The notes: generated by a model not told the origin, from the sequence alone. A stretch of DNA of 64,000 nucleotides from a marine gamma proteobacterium HTCC2148 (GCA_000156295.1 DS999226.1:210781-274780); one strand, 5' to 3'; shown: positions 1 through 9,470, numbered from the stretch's first letter. Translations and numbers: made by a program.

Positions 1-2165
1 GCCAGTTTTTGCTGCTGCAGGACCCGGCTGTGAAGTTGAGCCTCCTGAGGTTTTTGATAAAAGCCGCTACCACGCCTCGTCTGTAACAGATGCTGATAGA
101 ACTCAGGACTGAACGAAAATGCTGTAGGCGAGAAAATGTCATCCTCTAGCAATGCCATAGCTTCCCTTTGACGCATCAGCGGCACCGGCCGAAGTGGCAG
201 TTCAGACCCTGTTTGATCTTGAAAAGACTTATCGACGAATATGCCGCCTATCCAACGCGAAGCGATCATGCCCTGATTTCCAATTTCTGCCGTCAGCCGG
301 CCATAGGCGTCATACACCTCTTGCCAACTGGTATTTTCTTGAGCGAGTCGACCCATCAATTTAGCTTCAGTCGCATAGGCGAGCGCAACCATACCCCTAC
401 CTGCGGCCACTGGATCAGCACTGGAATCGTACCTGAGCACTCGCGGATCAATGCCCAGTGCCGAATCATTCATCGTTTCGGCATCCATTGAAAATGCATG
501 ACCGGGAAGCGTCGATCTCGATAAAATCATAGCCAGACGGTTTGCTTCTTGTTCTGGGTTATCAAGAGGCTCACTGTAGCCGTACTCGATAGCCCAGCGA
601 TCATAGATACCAACATTATTAGAAAAATACCGACCCTGAGCTCGTCCGGGTGGTGCCAGGTTAGCCGGCGTATAGTCCATTACCGAGCTCGACACACCTC
701 TCTCAGTAGTGAGTTTTTCATCTTGAAGTTGCTCCGGCGTCAAATAGGTGCTGGCGATAAAGTTGTGATTCAGCCCCAAGGTGTGTCCGACTTCATGCAT
801 TACCAGATCTACAACAGATTGCCGAATGAATTCAGAATCTTCATCGAACGTGTCATTGCTGGCTAGCGCGGCGAACGCCCCGTTTTGACCTCGCAGGGCA
901 CCCAAGTCGCAATGGCGCGCTGTGTTTTTAGGCTGGCTTTCTCTATCGATATATATACGATCGCGCCGGTTGTATGCGTTCAACCAACCAAACTCGAGCA
1001 TAATATCGCTTCCCAGCACTTCACCTGTGCGTGGGTTGGTAAATGCAGGGCCGTAACCACCCCAAGGCGATTCACTAGAGGCAGTCCAGCGAAGCACGTT
1101 ATAGCGAATGTCTTCGGCATCCCATTCGGCATCATCAGGTTGCACCTTTACTGCTATAGCATCTTTGAAACCTGCCATTTCAAAGGCTTGATTCCAAGCC
1201 AGAACACCGGCGGCTACGGCGTCACGAAACGCTTTAGGCGTAGTATTTTCAAGCCAGAATACGATGGGTTCTTCTGGCTCCGATAGCGCCGACCCAGCGT
1301 CTTTCTTGACCAAACGCCAACGCTGAATCGGATCGCGCCAGGGCGTCGCACTAAAGCTGGTCATGTCTGTAACCTGACTAGTAAAAAAGCCAACTCTCGG
1401 GTCAGCCAACCGAGGGGTGAAGTCGTCGTCAGGCATCGCCAGAAAATTGTGCTGAAGAACGAACGTTACGATTCGGGGATCGACCGAGCTTGAACCGGGA
1501 GCAACCAGTGGAGCGGGATCCTCAAATACGTAACTTGCAGTTACCAGACTGTTTTGCGGATAGGAACGTATGTCACGTATGCTACTTTTTTCAACTTTAA
1601 ATTCACCAAGTACAAAGCCCGCTCCTGGTTCATCCGTAGGGTTAAGCGCTGGTTTGATGGGCGTTAAGGCTTCACTGATAATGACCGGATCAATTTTGGC
1701 GAGAAGTCGCCCACTCTCTGCATCCTCTGCAACAATTTCCGCGACCGCCAACAGCGCCGGCTGAATATTTGCATTTGCCGACCTGGATAATTCAGAGTCG
1801 GGGTCATGATAGTAATTCACATTGACCTTTAAAAACTCGATATTTTTGAACTGCCTATGCAGCTTAAGTACTACCGCATCGAGGTGAACCCCACGCGAGG
1901 CCCAGTTACTTGAAATACCGTCTAAAAACTTCGCTGCATAAATAAACTCGGTACCTAATTGATCAGGTTCCAACGCAAGATACGTTTCACCGGTCGCACG
2001 ATCGCGGTAAAAGTCGAAGAAACCCTCGATATGTTCGCTGCGTTCAATAATTTGGTCATAGGACAGCACTGCATCTGCACTGACCGGAGGACTCTTGCCA
2101 CTACACGCGCTTAGCAGACACGCCAACAGCAGTAATATTGAAAATTTTCTGGTTAATCTATCCAT
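1..2165 (-). CDS. Exported zinc metalloprotease lipoprotein, DUF4953/DUF5117 type (3' end outside window)
   Basis: About 721 codons are present and the frame is still open at the left edge, so the C-terminus is missing. The ATG at 2163-2165 follows a GAGAGGA ribosome-binding site and is followed by a lipoprotein signal (LLLLACLLSAC, lipid Cys about residue 22), so the protein is probably lipid-anchored on the outer side of the inner membrane or in the outer membrane. HEVGHTLGLNH at residues 457-467 (coordinates about 765-797) is an extended metzincin zinc site with three His ligands and catalytic Glu458. The preceding region has the all-beta look of DUF5117 and the following one that of DUF4953. 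These large periplasmic zinc proteases are common in marine gammaproteobacteria and their substrates are unknown. Family is confident; function beyond zinc proteolysis is not. The gene stands alone, divergent from nothing and 85 bp downstream-facing from ppnP. Confidence 0.85.
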   Translation of the reverse strand, partial: MDRLTRKFSILLLLACLLSACSGKSPPVSADAVLSYDQIIERSEHIEGFFDFYRDRATGETYLALEPDQLGTEFIYAAKFLDGISSNWASRGVHLDAVVLKLHRQFKNIEFLKVNVNYYHDPDSELSRSANANIQPALLAVAEIVAEDAESGRLLAKIDPVIISEALTPIKPALNPTDEPGAGFVLGEFKVEKSSIRDIRSYPQNSLVTASYVFEDPAPLVAPGSSSVDPRIVTFVLQHNFLAMPDDDFTPRLADPRVGFFTSQVTDMTSFSATPWRDPIQRWRLVKKDAGSALSEPEEPIVFWLENTTPKAFRDAVAAGVLAWNQAFEMAGFKDAIAVKVQPDDAEWDAEDIRYNVLRWTASSESPWGGYGPAFTNPRTGEVLGSDIMLEFGWLNAYNRRDRIYIDRESQPKNTARHCDLGALRGQNGAFAALASNDTFDEDSEFIRQSVVDLVMHEVGHTLGLNHNFIASTYLTPEQLQDEKLTTERGVSSSVMDYTPANLAPPGRAQGRYFSNNVGIYDRWAIEYGYSEPLDNPEQEANRLAMILSRSTLPGHAFSMDAETMNDSALGIDPRVLRYDSSADPVAAGRGMVALAYATEAKLMGRLAQENTSWQEVYDAYGRLTAEIGNQGMIASRWIGGIFVDKSFQDQTGSELPLRPVPLMRQREAMALLEDDIFSPTAFSFSPEFYQHLLQTRRGSGFYQKPQEAQLHSRVLQQQKL

Positions 2166-2250
2166 AGTGTCCTCTCATGGGTGCCTGACATTTACATCGC
2201 CTAAGTCTTTGGGTTCTAGGCACTCTTTGCGACTGCTTTTCTAAGCAATC

Positions 2251-2532
2251 CTATTCATATTTGCAGAGATATGCGCTTTCTCGGGCCACCCGCAGTTCAA
2301 AGCGTTCGCCTGACTCCACAGTAAATGTCTCACCGTTCGTAACATCAAGCCAGTCCATCGATCCGGGGAGTTTGACCCGCAGTTTCCCTTCTACTACGGT
2401 CATGTACTCTCTTTGACTGGTCTCGAAAGTGTATTCACCCGGGGCCATCACGCCAATGGTGGCAGGTAGATCGCCGCCGTTTACCGCGATCGACTTCACT
2501 TTGCCATCAAAATACTCATTGACCATTAACAC
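2251..2532 (-). CDS. ppnP: Pyrimidine/purine nucleoside phosphorylase PpnP
   Basis: A 93-aa single-domain cupin of the PpnP (formerly YaiE/DUF1255) family, which phosphorolyses nucleosides to base and ribose 1-phosphate in the cytoplasm. The signature NEYFDGKVKSI at the N-terminus, GVMAPGEYTF in the middle and a C-terminal YLCKY match the E. coli protein (94 aa) end to end. I chose the GTG at 2530-2532 rather than the ATG two codons later: a GGAGG lies 9 nt upstream of the GTG but 15 nt from the ATG, and the GTG gives the same N-terminal length as E. coli. A still longer reading frame exists upstream but has no homologous sequence. Monocistronic. Confidence 0.93.
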   Translation of the reverse strand: MLMVNEYFDGKVKSIAVNGGDLPATIGVMAPGEYTFETSQREYMTVVEGKLRVKLPGSMDWLDVTNGETFTVESGERFELRVARESAYLCKYE

Positions 2533-2906
2533 GCTGGCGCACCTCCGTTGAAAAGCCGGGATTTTACACCAATCGAACGCCCAAAACCGCGATTGGAGGT
2601 AGATCACAACGCTTTTTCAGCGCCCGCTAACAAAACAAGGGCAAGATAGAGCGGCATCGTCACAATTACTGTGGTAGAATCGCGCGCCCGCTGAGAAACC
2701 CTTTAGTTTTTAGCCTGTTACGAACTATCAACCCGCCTTCTTGCGCACCCTTTCGGGGCGTCAGGTTGGACACTCTCGTCTCAGGCAGGCCATTTCGAAT
2801 GCGCTCTACAAAGATGCAGCCAGGTCTAGCCACCGACAGGGTCGGGGCTGCGGGTATTGAATATTACCGCCAACAGCGGATTGAGACAAAACACAGGAGA
2901 AACTGA
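2533..2906. other. Divergent intergenic stretch, 374 bp, with a possible promoter and a possible short leader ORF
   Basis: No recognised gene. A TAGAAT at 2675-2680 followed directly by a GC-rich CGCGCGCCC looks like a -10 with a stringent-type discriminator on the plus strand, but I find no good -35. A 35-codon plus-strand frame (2799-2906) starts with ATG, is basic, and its TGA touches the ATG at 2907; it could be a leader peptide or chance. I searched for 4.5S, 6S and tRNA-like folds by eye and saw none. Confidence 0.3.
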
Positions 2907-3449
2907 ATGCTCACCACCAAAAATCTTGAGAAACTGATCGAACTGGAAGACAAGCTTAGAACTGAGTACCAGAGCCAGCTGGACGCAAAAACAGCGGAAA
3001 TTGATACGCTGACCAAAGAAAAAGAACAGCAAAAAGAACGTTTGGACACTCAGCTGAAAGAGATTTCCACGTTGTCGACAAGTGCCACAGCGAATAAGCA
3101 CACCGAACAACTGAATCGCGAGCTGACCAGCCGTGGTGAAAACCTTCAGGAAGAAGTGACAACCCTAAAGAAGCGCGTCAAGTCACTGCAAAAGGATCTC
3201 GCTCAAGAGCGCGACGAGCTCAAGGCCCTGAAGCAGTTCGACCCGAAGAAAATGAAGAAGAACCTGGACGCAAACAAGAAAAAGCTGGCCGAGAAGACCA
3301 AGTCGGCAGACGCATTGCAGAAATCACTCGCGAAAAGCAAATCTGAATGTGCCGAACAGAAGCGTGCCATCGAGGAACTCGAAGCCAAACTGGCTGAGCT
3401 GGAAACCGATCTGGATGACGACGAAAACAGCGAAGCCGAGGCAGCATAG
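2907..3449 (+). CDS. Coiled-coil protein of unknown function
   Basis: A 180-aa protein that is almost entirely predicted coiled coil, with heptad-like Leu/Ile spacing from about residue 5 to 100 and again from 120 to 172, very rich in Lys, Glu, Gln and Ala, and with an acidic tail (DLDDDEN). No signal peptide or membrane segment, so cytoplasmic. An AGGAG lies 7 nt before the ATG. It is followed after 7 nt by an S4-domain RNA-binding protein, so the two are probably co-transcribed. I do not recognise a characterised relative; proteins with the same MLTTKNLEKL-like start occur as hypothetical proteins in related gammaproteobacteria, but I cannot verify that here. Real gene by codon pattern, spacing and RBS. 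Confidence 0.75.
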   Translation: MLTTKNLEKLIELEDKLRTEYQSQLDAKTAEIDTLTKEKEQQKERLDTQLKEISTLSTSATANKHTEQLNRELTSRGENLQEEVTTLKKRVKSLQKDLAQERDELKALKQFDPKKMKKNLDANKKKLAEKTKSADALQKSLAKSKSECAEQKRAIEELEAKLAELETDLDDDENSEAEAA

Positions 3450-3456
3450 GCTCAAA

Positions 3457-3669
3457 ATGCGCGATGTCCTGATAAACCACGAACCGGTTGAACTCTACAA
3501 GATTCTCAAGTTTGAGGGTCTTGTAGCCAGTGGCGGTGCTGCCAAATCCGCCATTGACGGTCGCGAGGTGACAGTCAACGGCACAACTGAAACTCGCAGG
3601 CGCAGAAAAATATTGGCCGGTGATACGATTAGCTTCAATGGCGAATCTTTGCGGGTCTCACTCGCCTAG
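3457..3669 (+). CDS. S4-domain RNA-binding protein (YbcJ-like)
   Basis: A 70-aa protein consisting of one S4 domain: LYKILKFEGLVASGGAAK, then VTVNG and a basic ETRRRRKI stretch that in this family contacts structured RNA. Its length and layout match the YbcJ/RlbA group (about 70 aa) rather than the S4 domains of pseudouridine synthases or HslR. The frame is open further upstream, but the ATG at 3457, 7 nt after the stop of the coiled-coil gene, gives the family's normal N-terminus (DVLINHEPVEL). Cytoplasmic. Role unknown; ribosome or tRNA association is plausible for the family but not shown by the sequence. Confidence 0.82.
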   Translation: MRDVLINHEPVELYKILKFEGLVASGGAAKSAIDGREVTVNGTTETRRRRKILAGDTISFNGESLRVSLA

Positions 3670-3747
3670 GCTGGACTTACAATAGGCCTGCAACGCCTAT
3701 CAATCCGCTCTATACTGCGTCCTGTCTCTCATCAGGATGCCAGCATA

Positions 3748-5754
3748 ATGAGCAACCCCCTTCTCATTCCAACACCGTCACATGGCGTACCCAACTTTCC
3801 CGCAATCAAACCAGGGGACTTCGCCAGCGCCTTCGACGCCGCTTTTACGGCACATGACCTTGAAATAACTGCCATCATCGACAACCCGGAACCGGCGGAC
3901 TTTAGCAATACCATTGAAGCCCTGGAACGAGCGGGCGCAGTGCTCGACAGCGTCAGTTCGATATTTTTCAACCTTATTTCTGCGCACACCAATGATGCCC
4001 TGCAGGCCCTGGACCTCGATATCGCTCCACGCTGTGCTTTGCATGATAGCCGAATTTTCGCCAACCCCGCCCTCTTCGCAAAAGTCGAGAAAGTCAATTC
4101 GAGCGAACTGCAACTGACCGGTGAGCAAAGCCTGTTGCTGGAAAACACTTACCGACACTTCATACGCGCAGGTGCAGCCTTGGAAGAGGACGGGCGTCAA
4201 CGCATGGAACAGATCAGCGAACAGCTCGCGCTATTGACCACTCAGTTCAGCCAGAACGTATTGGCCGATACCAATGATTACCAGCTACTGCTGGAGGAGG
4301 AGCAACTGGACGGACTCCCACAATTTGTGCGATCAGCCGCTCGCAAAGAAGCTGAGTCCCGCGACTATCCAGGACAATATCTGTTCACGCTGTCCCGGTC
4401 TTCGATTACGCCTTTTTTACAATATTGCGAGCGCCGCGAACTGCGCGAAGCAATCTATAAAGCCTATACACAGTGTGGACAGAGTAAGACTGATAACCAC
4501 GCTATCATCCAGAAAATTATTGCCCTGCGGTCAGAGCGTGCAAAGTTGCTTGGCTATGCCAGCCACGCGGATTTTATGCTGGATGACCGCATGGCAAAAA
4601 TACCCTCGAACGTAATGGCGCTGTTGAATCAGGTATGGGAACCCTGTCACCGTAAGGTTGACGAGGAGTCTCAAGACTTGCAAACGCTTATCGACAAAGA
4701 AGATACCCCTTTCACGCTGGCGGGTTGGGACTGGTTCTATTACACCGAAAAACTCAGACAACAGCGTTACGACCTTGATGACAATGAACTCATGCCCTAC
4801 TTTCAGCTGGAGAGAGTGCGCGATGGAGCGTTCGAGGTGGCGCGAAAACTCTACGGCATCAGCTTCCAGCCGCGCACCGACCTCCCTCTCTATCACCCGG
4901 ATATGCAAGCCTTTGAAGCTCACGAAGCTGATGGTTCCAGCATTGGCATTTTCCTGTTTGACTTTTATATGCGCCCTTCCAAACGCAGCGGAGCCTGGAT
5001 GTCCACCTACCGCAATCAGTCGAACCTGGATGCCCATGTAGCACCTGTTATCGTTAATTGCTGCAACTTCCCTCACGCTGATCCCTGCTTGTTAAGCCTG
5101 GATGAAGTCCGCACCTTATTTCACGAGTTTGGGCACGGGCTGCATGGCCTACTTTCCAATGTGCGCTATGAGAGCCTCAGCGGTACTGAAGTGAAGCAGG
5201 ATTTTGTTGAGCTCCCATCACAAATCATGGAGCACTGGGCGATAGAACCAGACGTCTTACGCAGCTACGCGAGACACTTTGAAACGGACGAAGTTATCCC
5301 TGAAGAGCTCATCGCGCGGCTGCGGGCTGCTTCGAAGTTCAATACCGGTTTCGCAACCACAGAATATCTAGCAGCGTGTTTCCTGGATATGGCGTGGCAC
5401 GGAGAGAATGCGACAGACATTGAAGATGTTCCTGCTTTTGAGGAAGCGATTGCCCATCAAATTGGCAACACAACGGTGGTCGATCCTCGTTACAAGTCTT
5501 CCTATTTTCAACACATTTTCTCAGACGACCACTACTCTGCAGGCTACTACGTTTACATATGGGCCGAAGTATTGGATGCGGATGCGTTTGAGGCATTTAA
5601 AGAAAATGGACTGTTCGATCCAGCAACAGCAAAGGCCTTTCGGCAAAATATTCTCGAGCGAGGCGGTTCGGCGGACCCCATGGCGCTTTACCGTGCATTT
5701 CGCGGCCGTGATCCCGAGGTGCAGGCACTATTGCGTAACAGAGGGCTTAACTGA
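3748..5754 (+). CDS. prlC: Oligopeptidase A (M3 family zinc peptidase)
   Basis: A 668-aa cytosolic M3 metallopeptidase that cleaves short peptides, including released signal peptides, to recycle amino acids. The zinc site FHEFGHGLH is at residues 458-466 (HEFGH 459-463) and the downstream third ligand region ELPSQIMEHW is intact, as is the substrate-side C-terminal region with HYSAGYYVYIW. Length is close to E. coli OpdA/PrlC (680 aa) and no signal peptide is present. Start ATG at 3748; upstream spacing of 78 nt to the S4 gene suggests its own promoter. The usual E. coli partner, the rsmJ methyltransferase, is not beside it. Confidence 0.95.
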   Translation: MSNPLLIPTPSHGVPNFPAIKPGDFASAFDAAFTAHDLEITAIIDNPEPADFSNTIEALERAGAVLDSVSSIFFNLISAHTNDALQALDLDIAPRCALHDSRIFANPALFAKVEKVNSSELQLTGEQSLLLENTYRHFIRAGAALEEDGRQRMEQISEQLALLTTQFSQNVLADTNDYQLLLEEEQLDGLPQFVRSAARKEAESRDYPGQYLFTLSRSSITPFLQYCERRELREAIYKAYTQCGQSKTDNHAIIQKIIALRSERAKLLGYASHADFMLDDRMAKIPSNVMALLNQVWEPCHRKVDEESQDLQTLIDKEDTPFTLAGWDWFYYTEKLRQQRYDLDDNELMPYFQLERVRDGAFEVARKLYGISFQPRTDLPLYHPDMQAFEAHEADGSSIGIFLFDFYMRPSKRSGAWMSTYRNQSNLDAHVAPVIVNCCNFPHADPCLLSLDEVRTLFHEFGHGLHGLLSNVRYESLSGTEVKQDFVELPSQIMEHWAIEPDVLRSYARHFETDEVIPEELIARLRAASKFNTGFATTEYLAACFLDMAWHGENATDIEDVPAFEEAIAHQIGNTTVVDPRYKSSYFQHIFSDDHYSAGYYVYIWAEVLDADAFEAFKENGLFDPATAKAFRQNILERGGSADPMALYRAFRGRDPEVQALLRNRGLN

Positions 5755-5784
5755 CACCGGCCCAGCTGCTCTTATCGGGCAACA

Positions 5785-7242
5785 TCAGCCGTAATTGAGC
5801 ACCCCGTCATCCAGGTCGCCTTCCTCAAAAAACGATTTTTCTACGCTCAGAATCTGAGGATTTGTCCAGGGAGCTTCAGGGCCCTGCTTCGGAAACAGGT
5901 GCTCGCTCCTAGTGATATAGCCCGCTGGGAAACCATCTATCCATGGGCGAGGCTCCATCCCAGAATCTTCAGGGCGCAGCGTAGGCGTTACGCTCTCGCT
6001 ATGTTTGCTATCCATGTGGTTTAACAGGCGGCAGACAAAACCAGCGATCAAGTCGGCGCGCAGTGTCCACGAGGCGTTAATATAGCCAAAGGTACTCACT
6101 AAATTGGGCACCCCGGAATACATTAGCCCACGGTAATACCAGGTATTGCTAAAGTCGACTGGTGTTCCATCAACACTGAAGTCAACCTTGCCCAAGCGAG
6201 TCAGATTAAGGCCTGTTGCGGTCACAATAATGTCAGCTGGCAATTCCTCACCTGACTTCAGCGCAATCCCACGGGGTGTAAAGTGGTCAATCTCATCGGT
6301 GGCAATACTTGCCTTACCTTCGCGCAAGGCAACAAAGAGATCACTATCAGGCACCAGGCAAACTCGCTGATCCCAAGGGTTGTAATTGGGAGTGAGATGA
6401 GTATCGACATCATAATCGGGCCCCACCTCCTTGCGGATCATCTTCAATAACTTTTTCTTGGTAAATTCAGGGCGAGTTCGAGTCAGATGGTACAAACGCT
6501 GCTGGAATTGAACGTTTTTCCAACGGGCAAACCGGTAAGCCCAGGTGGCAGGCAGGAATTTTCGAAGCGTTAGCGCGAGCCTGTCTTTAGCAGGCTTGGA
6601 GACTATCCAGGTAGGAGAGCGCTGCAGCATGGTCACCGATTTGGCCTTGTCCACCATGGCTGGCACCAGGGTTACTGCGGTTGCGCCAGAACCAATAATT
6701 ACGACCTGTTTACCGGTGTAATCCAGATTCTCGGGCCAGTGCTGGGGGTGGACAATTTCACCATCGAAAGATGATTCTTCAGTAAATTCCGGACGAAAAC
6801 CGCGATCGTAGTCATAATATCCAGAGCACATATAGAGAAATTTGGCATGGCATTGAACCGTTTCTCCATCGTTCAATTGGGCGATCACCGTCCAGTGCGA
6901 CTGCTCTTTGGACCAGTTCGCACTCAGTACCTTGTGGCCAAACTGAATGTGTTTATCGATGCCGTGCTCGGTGGCGGTTTCAGTGACGTAGGATCGAATA
7001 GCCGTCCCGTCCGCCAAACTCTTGCCCCCTTCCCATGGCTTGAATTCATAGCCAAGAGTGTACATATCGCTATCAGAACGAATACCCGGATAACGAAATA
7101 AATCCCAGGTACCGCCTATTGCATCACGCCCCTCAAAAATCGAGTAAGACTTTTCCGGACAACGCTCTTGCAAAAATACCGCGGCGCCGATGCCAGACAA
7201 ACCAGCCCCGACTATGAGTACATCTACACTTTTAATTGGCAT
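5785..7242 (-). CDS. FAD/NADPH-dependent monooxygenase of Baeyer-Villiger/FMO type
   Basis: A 485-aa flavoprotein monooxygenase. The FAD Rossmann motif VGAGLSGIGAA is at residues 11-21, GGTWDLFRYPGIRSDSDM at 43-60 is the typical type I BVMO active-site stretch, and a second Rossmann motif VIIGSGATAV at 181-190 binds NADPH. Between them, FDGEIVHPQHW (159-169) fits exactly the BVMO fingerprint FxGxxxHxxxW. The enzyme should insert oxygen into a ketone or oxidise a heteroatom; the substrate cannot be read from sequence. It converges on prlC with only 30 bp between them. Length (485) is at the short end for type I BVMOs (500-550), as for the NAD(P)/FAD oxidoreductases seen with alkane and steroid degradation. 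Confidence 0.88.
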   Translation of the reverse strand: MPIKSVDVLIVGAGLSGIGAAVFLQERCPEKSYSIFEGRDAIGGTWDLFRYPGIRSDSDMYTLGYEFKPWEGGKSLADGTAIRSYVTETATEHGIDKHIQFGHKVLSANWSKEQSHWTVIAQLNDGETVQCHAKFLYMCSGYYDYDRGFRPEFTEESSFDGEIVHPQHWPENLDYTGKQVVIIGSGATAVTLVPAMVDKAKSVTMLQRSPTWIVSKPAKDRLALTLRKFLPATWAYRFARWKNVQFQQRLYHLTRTRPEFTKKKLLKMIRKEVGPDYDVDTHLTPNYNPWDQRVCLVPDSDLFVALREGKASIATDEIDHFTPRGIALKSGEELPADIIVTATGLNLTRLGKVDFSVDGTPVDFSNTWYYRGLMYSGVPNLVSTFGYINASWTLRADLIAGFVCRLLNHMDSKHSESVTPTLRPEDSGMEPRPWIDGFPAGYITRSEHLFPKQGPEAPWTNPQILSVEKSFFEEGDLDDGVLNYG

Positions 7243-7267
7243 ACATCAGTCACTTAGATATCAGTAG

Positions 7268-7540
7268 TTAGTCAGCAAGGCGCGCATTACGCTCAAACAG
7301 TTTTCCGCCATGGCTTATCTGCACATCTGGTTTTGCTTGAATTCGCGCCGGATCGCGCTCAGCAAATAATTTGCTCTGTTTCACTTGCGGGACCGGATTC
7401 GCTGCATTTTCACCCAGAACAGTAGCATATAGGTTACCGATTCGAGCTTCAATTGTGGCCCTGTTAGCGCCTGTAAGCTCAGCTGTTCTGTGCTCATTGG
7501 TACACCTCGCTGGCCTATTTGCTGCGCACTGCATCGGCAT
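7268..7540 (-). other. Doubtful small ORF, possibly frameshifted
   Basis: Between the BVMO and the divergent amidohydrolase lies about 340 bp with no recognised gene. On the minus strand a frame from 7540 to 7268 (90 aa) has ordinary composition in its second half (IEARIGNLYATVLGEN...). A better start with an AGGTG site exists in the neighbouring frame, ATG at 7495-7497 (MSTEQLSLQALTG), but that frame stops after 38 codons. Joining the two by one base would give a sensible roughly 79-aa protein, so this could be a real gene with a frameshift or no gene at all. I recognise no homologue. Confidence 0.25.
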
Positions 7541-7584
7541 GGCAAACTGGCTAGACTCCTGAAACTGACAAACGAACATAAATA

Positions 7585-8949
7585 ATGCATAAAACAGCCT
7601 GTTTGATCGGTCTTTTTTCAACACTGATGCTCGCTTGCTCCGATGAACTGCGGTCCAACGAATCTGCCAAAACAACCGAAGAAGCGCTGCTCATTCACTG
7701 TGGCAGCCTGATCAACGGACTGGACGAGCAAGTCAGAACAAGCCAGATAGTCACTATTAAAAGCGGTCGAATTACTGGCATCGAGCCGGCGAGCAACACC
7801 ACGGGAACTGCGACACTCGATCTGCAGGAATATACCTGTCTACCTGGAATGATCGATACCCACGTCCATTTGGACATGTACCCTGAGGACGCAGAAGACT
7901 ACCGCATTTATCTGAAGCGCACGCCCGAAGACACTCGAGCAATTGCCCTGGACAACGCCCGTATTACGCTTGAAGCCGGCTTCACCAGCGTCCGTCACAT
8001 TGGCAGTTACCTGGCCTGGGTAGATCGGGACACCAAGGCGAGCATTGAGTCCGGGCAAGCGATAGGTCCGCGGATACAGGTGGCGGGCTTTTATCTCACC
8101 ATCCCCCACGGCGGTGGCGACCTCACCATACCGGGTGTTGATGATAATGATATACCAGACTATTACCGCATGGGAGTCGCCCGCGGCCCCGAGGCTTACC
8201 GTGAGAAGACCCAGGAGTTAATAGATGGTGGAGCAGAGGTCATTAAAGTCATAGCCTCCGGCGCTGTATTCGGGTTCGGTGGCAAGGTGACAGAACCAGA
8301 GATGAGCGAAGAAGAAATCCGGGCAGTCGTTGAAATAGCGCACGCAGCTGGACTCAGGGTGACAGCGCATGCCCATGGTGCGCGCTCCATTAAGCAAGCG
8401 ATACGCGCCGGCGTCGATAGCATCGAGCATGCTTCTCTGGCAGACCCGGAAGCAATCGCTATGGCGGTGCAAGAGCAAGTGGCATTCTCAATGGATGTTT
8501 ACAATGGTGATTATACGGCGGAGGTCGGTGCTATCAACAATTGGCCCCAGGAGTTCATGGAAAAGAACGAACAGACCACGGAAGCTCAGCGCCTGGTATT
8601 CGAAAAGGCGGTCATTGCAGGCGTACCTATTCTTTACGGCACTGATGCTGGTGTTGCACCTCACGGGGGTAACGGCCGACAGTTTCGCATCATGGTGGAG
8701 CGTGGCATGAATGCCATGCAAGCTATTCAATCAGCGACCTCCCTGGCCGCTGTCCACATGGGTTGGCAAGACGATATCGGAGCCCTGGAAGCTGGCCGCT
8801 ACGGCGACCTGGTCGCGGTAAAGGGAAACCCCTTAAAAGATATCACCCTACTTGAATCCATTGACGTCGTGGTCAAAGGAGGAAAAATCATTCTTCCAAA
8901 GTGCGCTGCCCTGCTCCCACAGGAGTGCCTCGCTGCTCCAGGGCGCTAA
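7585..8949 (+). CDS. Metal-dependent amidohydrolase lipoprotein (Xaa-Pro dipeptidase-like)
   Basis: A 454-aa TIM-barrel amidohydrolase of the subgroup that cleaves L-Xaa-L-Pro or other dipeptides and N-acyl amino acids. N-terminal lipobox LMLAC puts the lipid Cys at residue 18, so it is exported and membrane-anchored. Metal ligands are all visible: HVH at 93-95, the candidate carbamylated Lys in EVIKVIASG (K221), HAH at 262-264, EHAS (H282) and GTDAG (D354). The closing beta domain contains the usual GxLxxGxxADLV-type segment (GALEAGRYGDLVAVKGNP). The 3' end overlaps the convergent lipoprotein gene by 62 bp. Substrate uncertain; a role in peptide scavenging fits the exported location. Confidence 0.87.
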   Translation: MHKTACLIGLFSTLMLACSDELRSNESAKTTEEALLIHCGSLINGLDEQVRTSQIVTIKSGRITGIEPASNTTGTATLDLQEYTCLPGMIDTHVHLDMYPEDAEDYRIYLKRTPEDTRAIALDNARITLEAGFTSVRHIGSYLAWVDRDTKASIESGQAIGPRIQVAGFYLTIPHGGGDLTIPGVDDNDIPDYYRMGVARGPEAYREKTQELIDGGAEVIKVIASGAVFGFGGKVTEPEMSEEEIRAVVEIAHAAGLRVTAHAHGARSIKQAIRAGVDSIEHASLADPEAIAMAVQEQVAFSMDVYNGDYTAEVGAINNWPQEFMEKNEQTTEAQRLVFEKAVIAGVPILYGTDAGVAPHGGNGRQFRIMVERGMNAMQAIQSATSLAAVHMGWQDDIGALEAGRYGDLVAVKGNPLKDITLLESIDVVVKGGKIILPKCAALLPQECLAAPGR

Positions 8950-9469
8950 CCCCTGAATCTGGGCTGCTTGCGCTGTTCAAGGGCGCAGGGAGTGCTCGCA
9001 ACCACATCGCACCCCATTGATGCTGGGGCATAGGCGTTAACAAATCACTGACGTCCACCACATCGATAAATCCAAGTGAGGGTTGCACGGCAGTGCCACC
9101 ACCGGCGCTTTCATCCCAGCGCGTAAAACTATAATCAGTGGCTTGATGCGATCGATCAAACCGCAACATCAAGAACTCGCCTGCCATGCGCGCTCCACCC
9201 CAATCAATAGAGAACAAGTCCACCCCCAGAGGGCCCAGGCTAACACCCAGACTTTTCTCTGAAATTCGCCAGTGCTCCCACGCCATCACATAACCATCGA
9301 CGATACCGGCAACTCGCTGCGGTGGCCCGAGTTCATCAAGAACCTGCGCCAGTTCTACCTTGCCTGAGACGCGCTCTAGTTGCTGATCGCTCAACGGCGA
9401 GCCAAGCTGATAAGACATGCGACTGCAGCCGGCCAGAAGACAACACAGCAAAATTGCACAGCACCGCAT
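8888..9469 (-). CDS. Hypothetical lipoprotein with BamE-like segment
   Basis: A 193-aa lipoprotein with a very short signal (MRCCAILLCCLLAGC, lipid Cys 15). A segment near residues 38-55 (ELAQVLDELGPPQRVAG) resembles the turn of the SmpA/OmlA (BamE-like) fold, where a helix is followed by LGxP and a strand; the neighbouring lipoprotein has the same motif. No further function can be named. Its start codon lies one base after the stop of the upstream lipoprotein gene, so the two are an operon. The C-terminal 20 codons overlap the convergent amidohydrolase gene and look low in complexity, so this tail may be poorly conserved. Confidence 0.7.
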   Translation of the reverse strand: MRCCAILLCCLLAGCSRMSYQLGSPLSDQQLERVSGKVELAQVLDELGPPQRVAGIVDGYVMAWEHWRISEKSLGVSLGPLGVDLFSIDWGGARMAGEFLMLRFDRSHQATDYSFTRWDESAGGGTAVQPSLGFIDVVDVSDLLTPMPQHQWGAMWLRALPAPLNSASSPDSGVSALEQRGTPVGAGQRTLEE

Positions 9470-9470
9470 A

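Noticed and set aside
2799-2906. 35-codon leader ORF before the coiled-coil gene
   Set aside because: It abuts the next ATG, but has no ribosome site and a basic, unremarkable composition; mentioned only within the intergenic entry.
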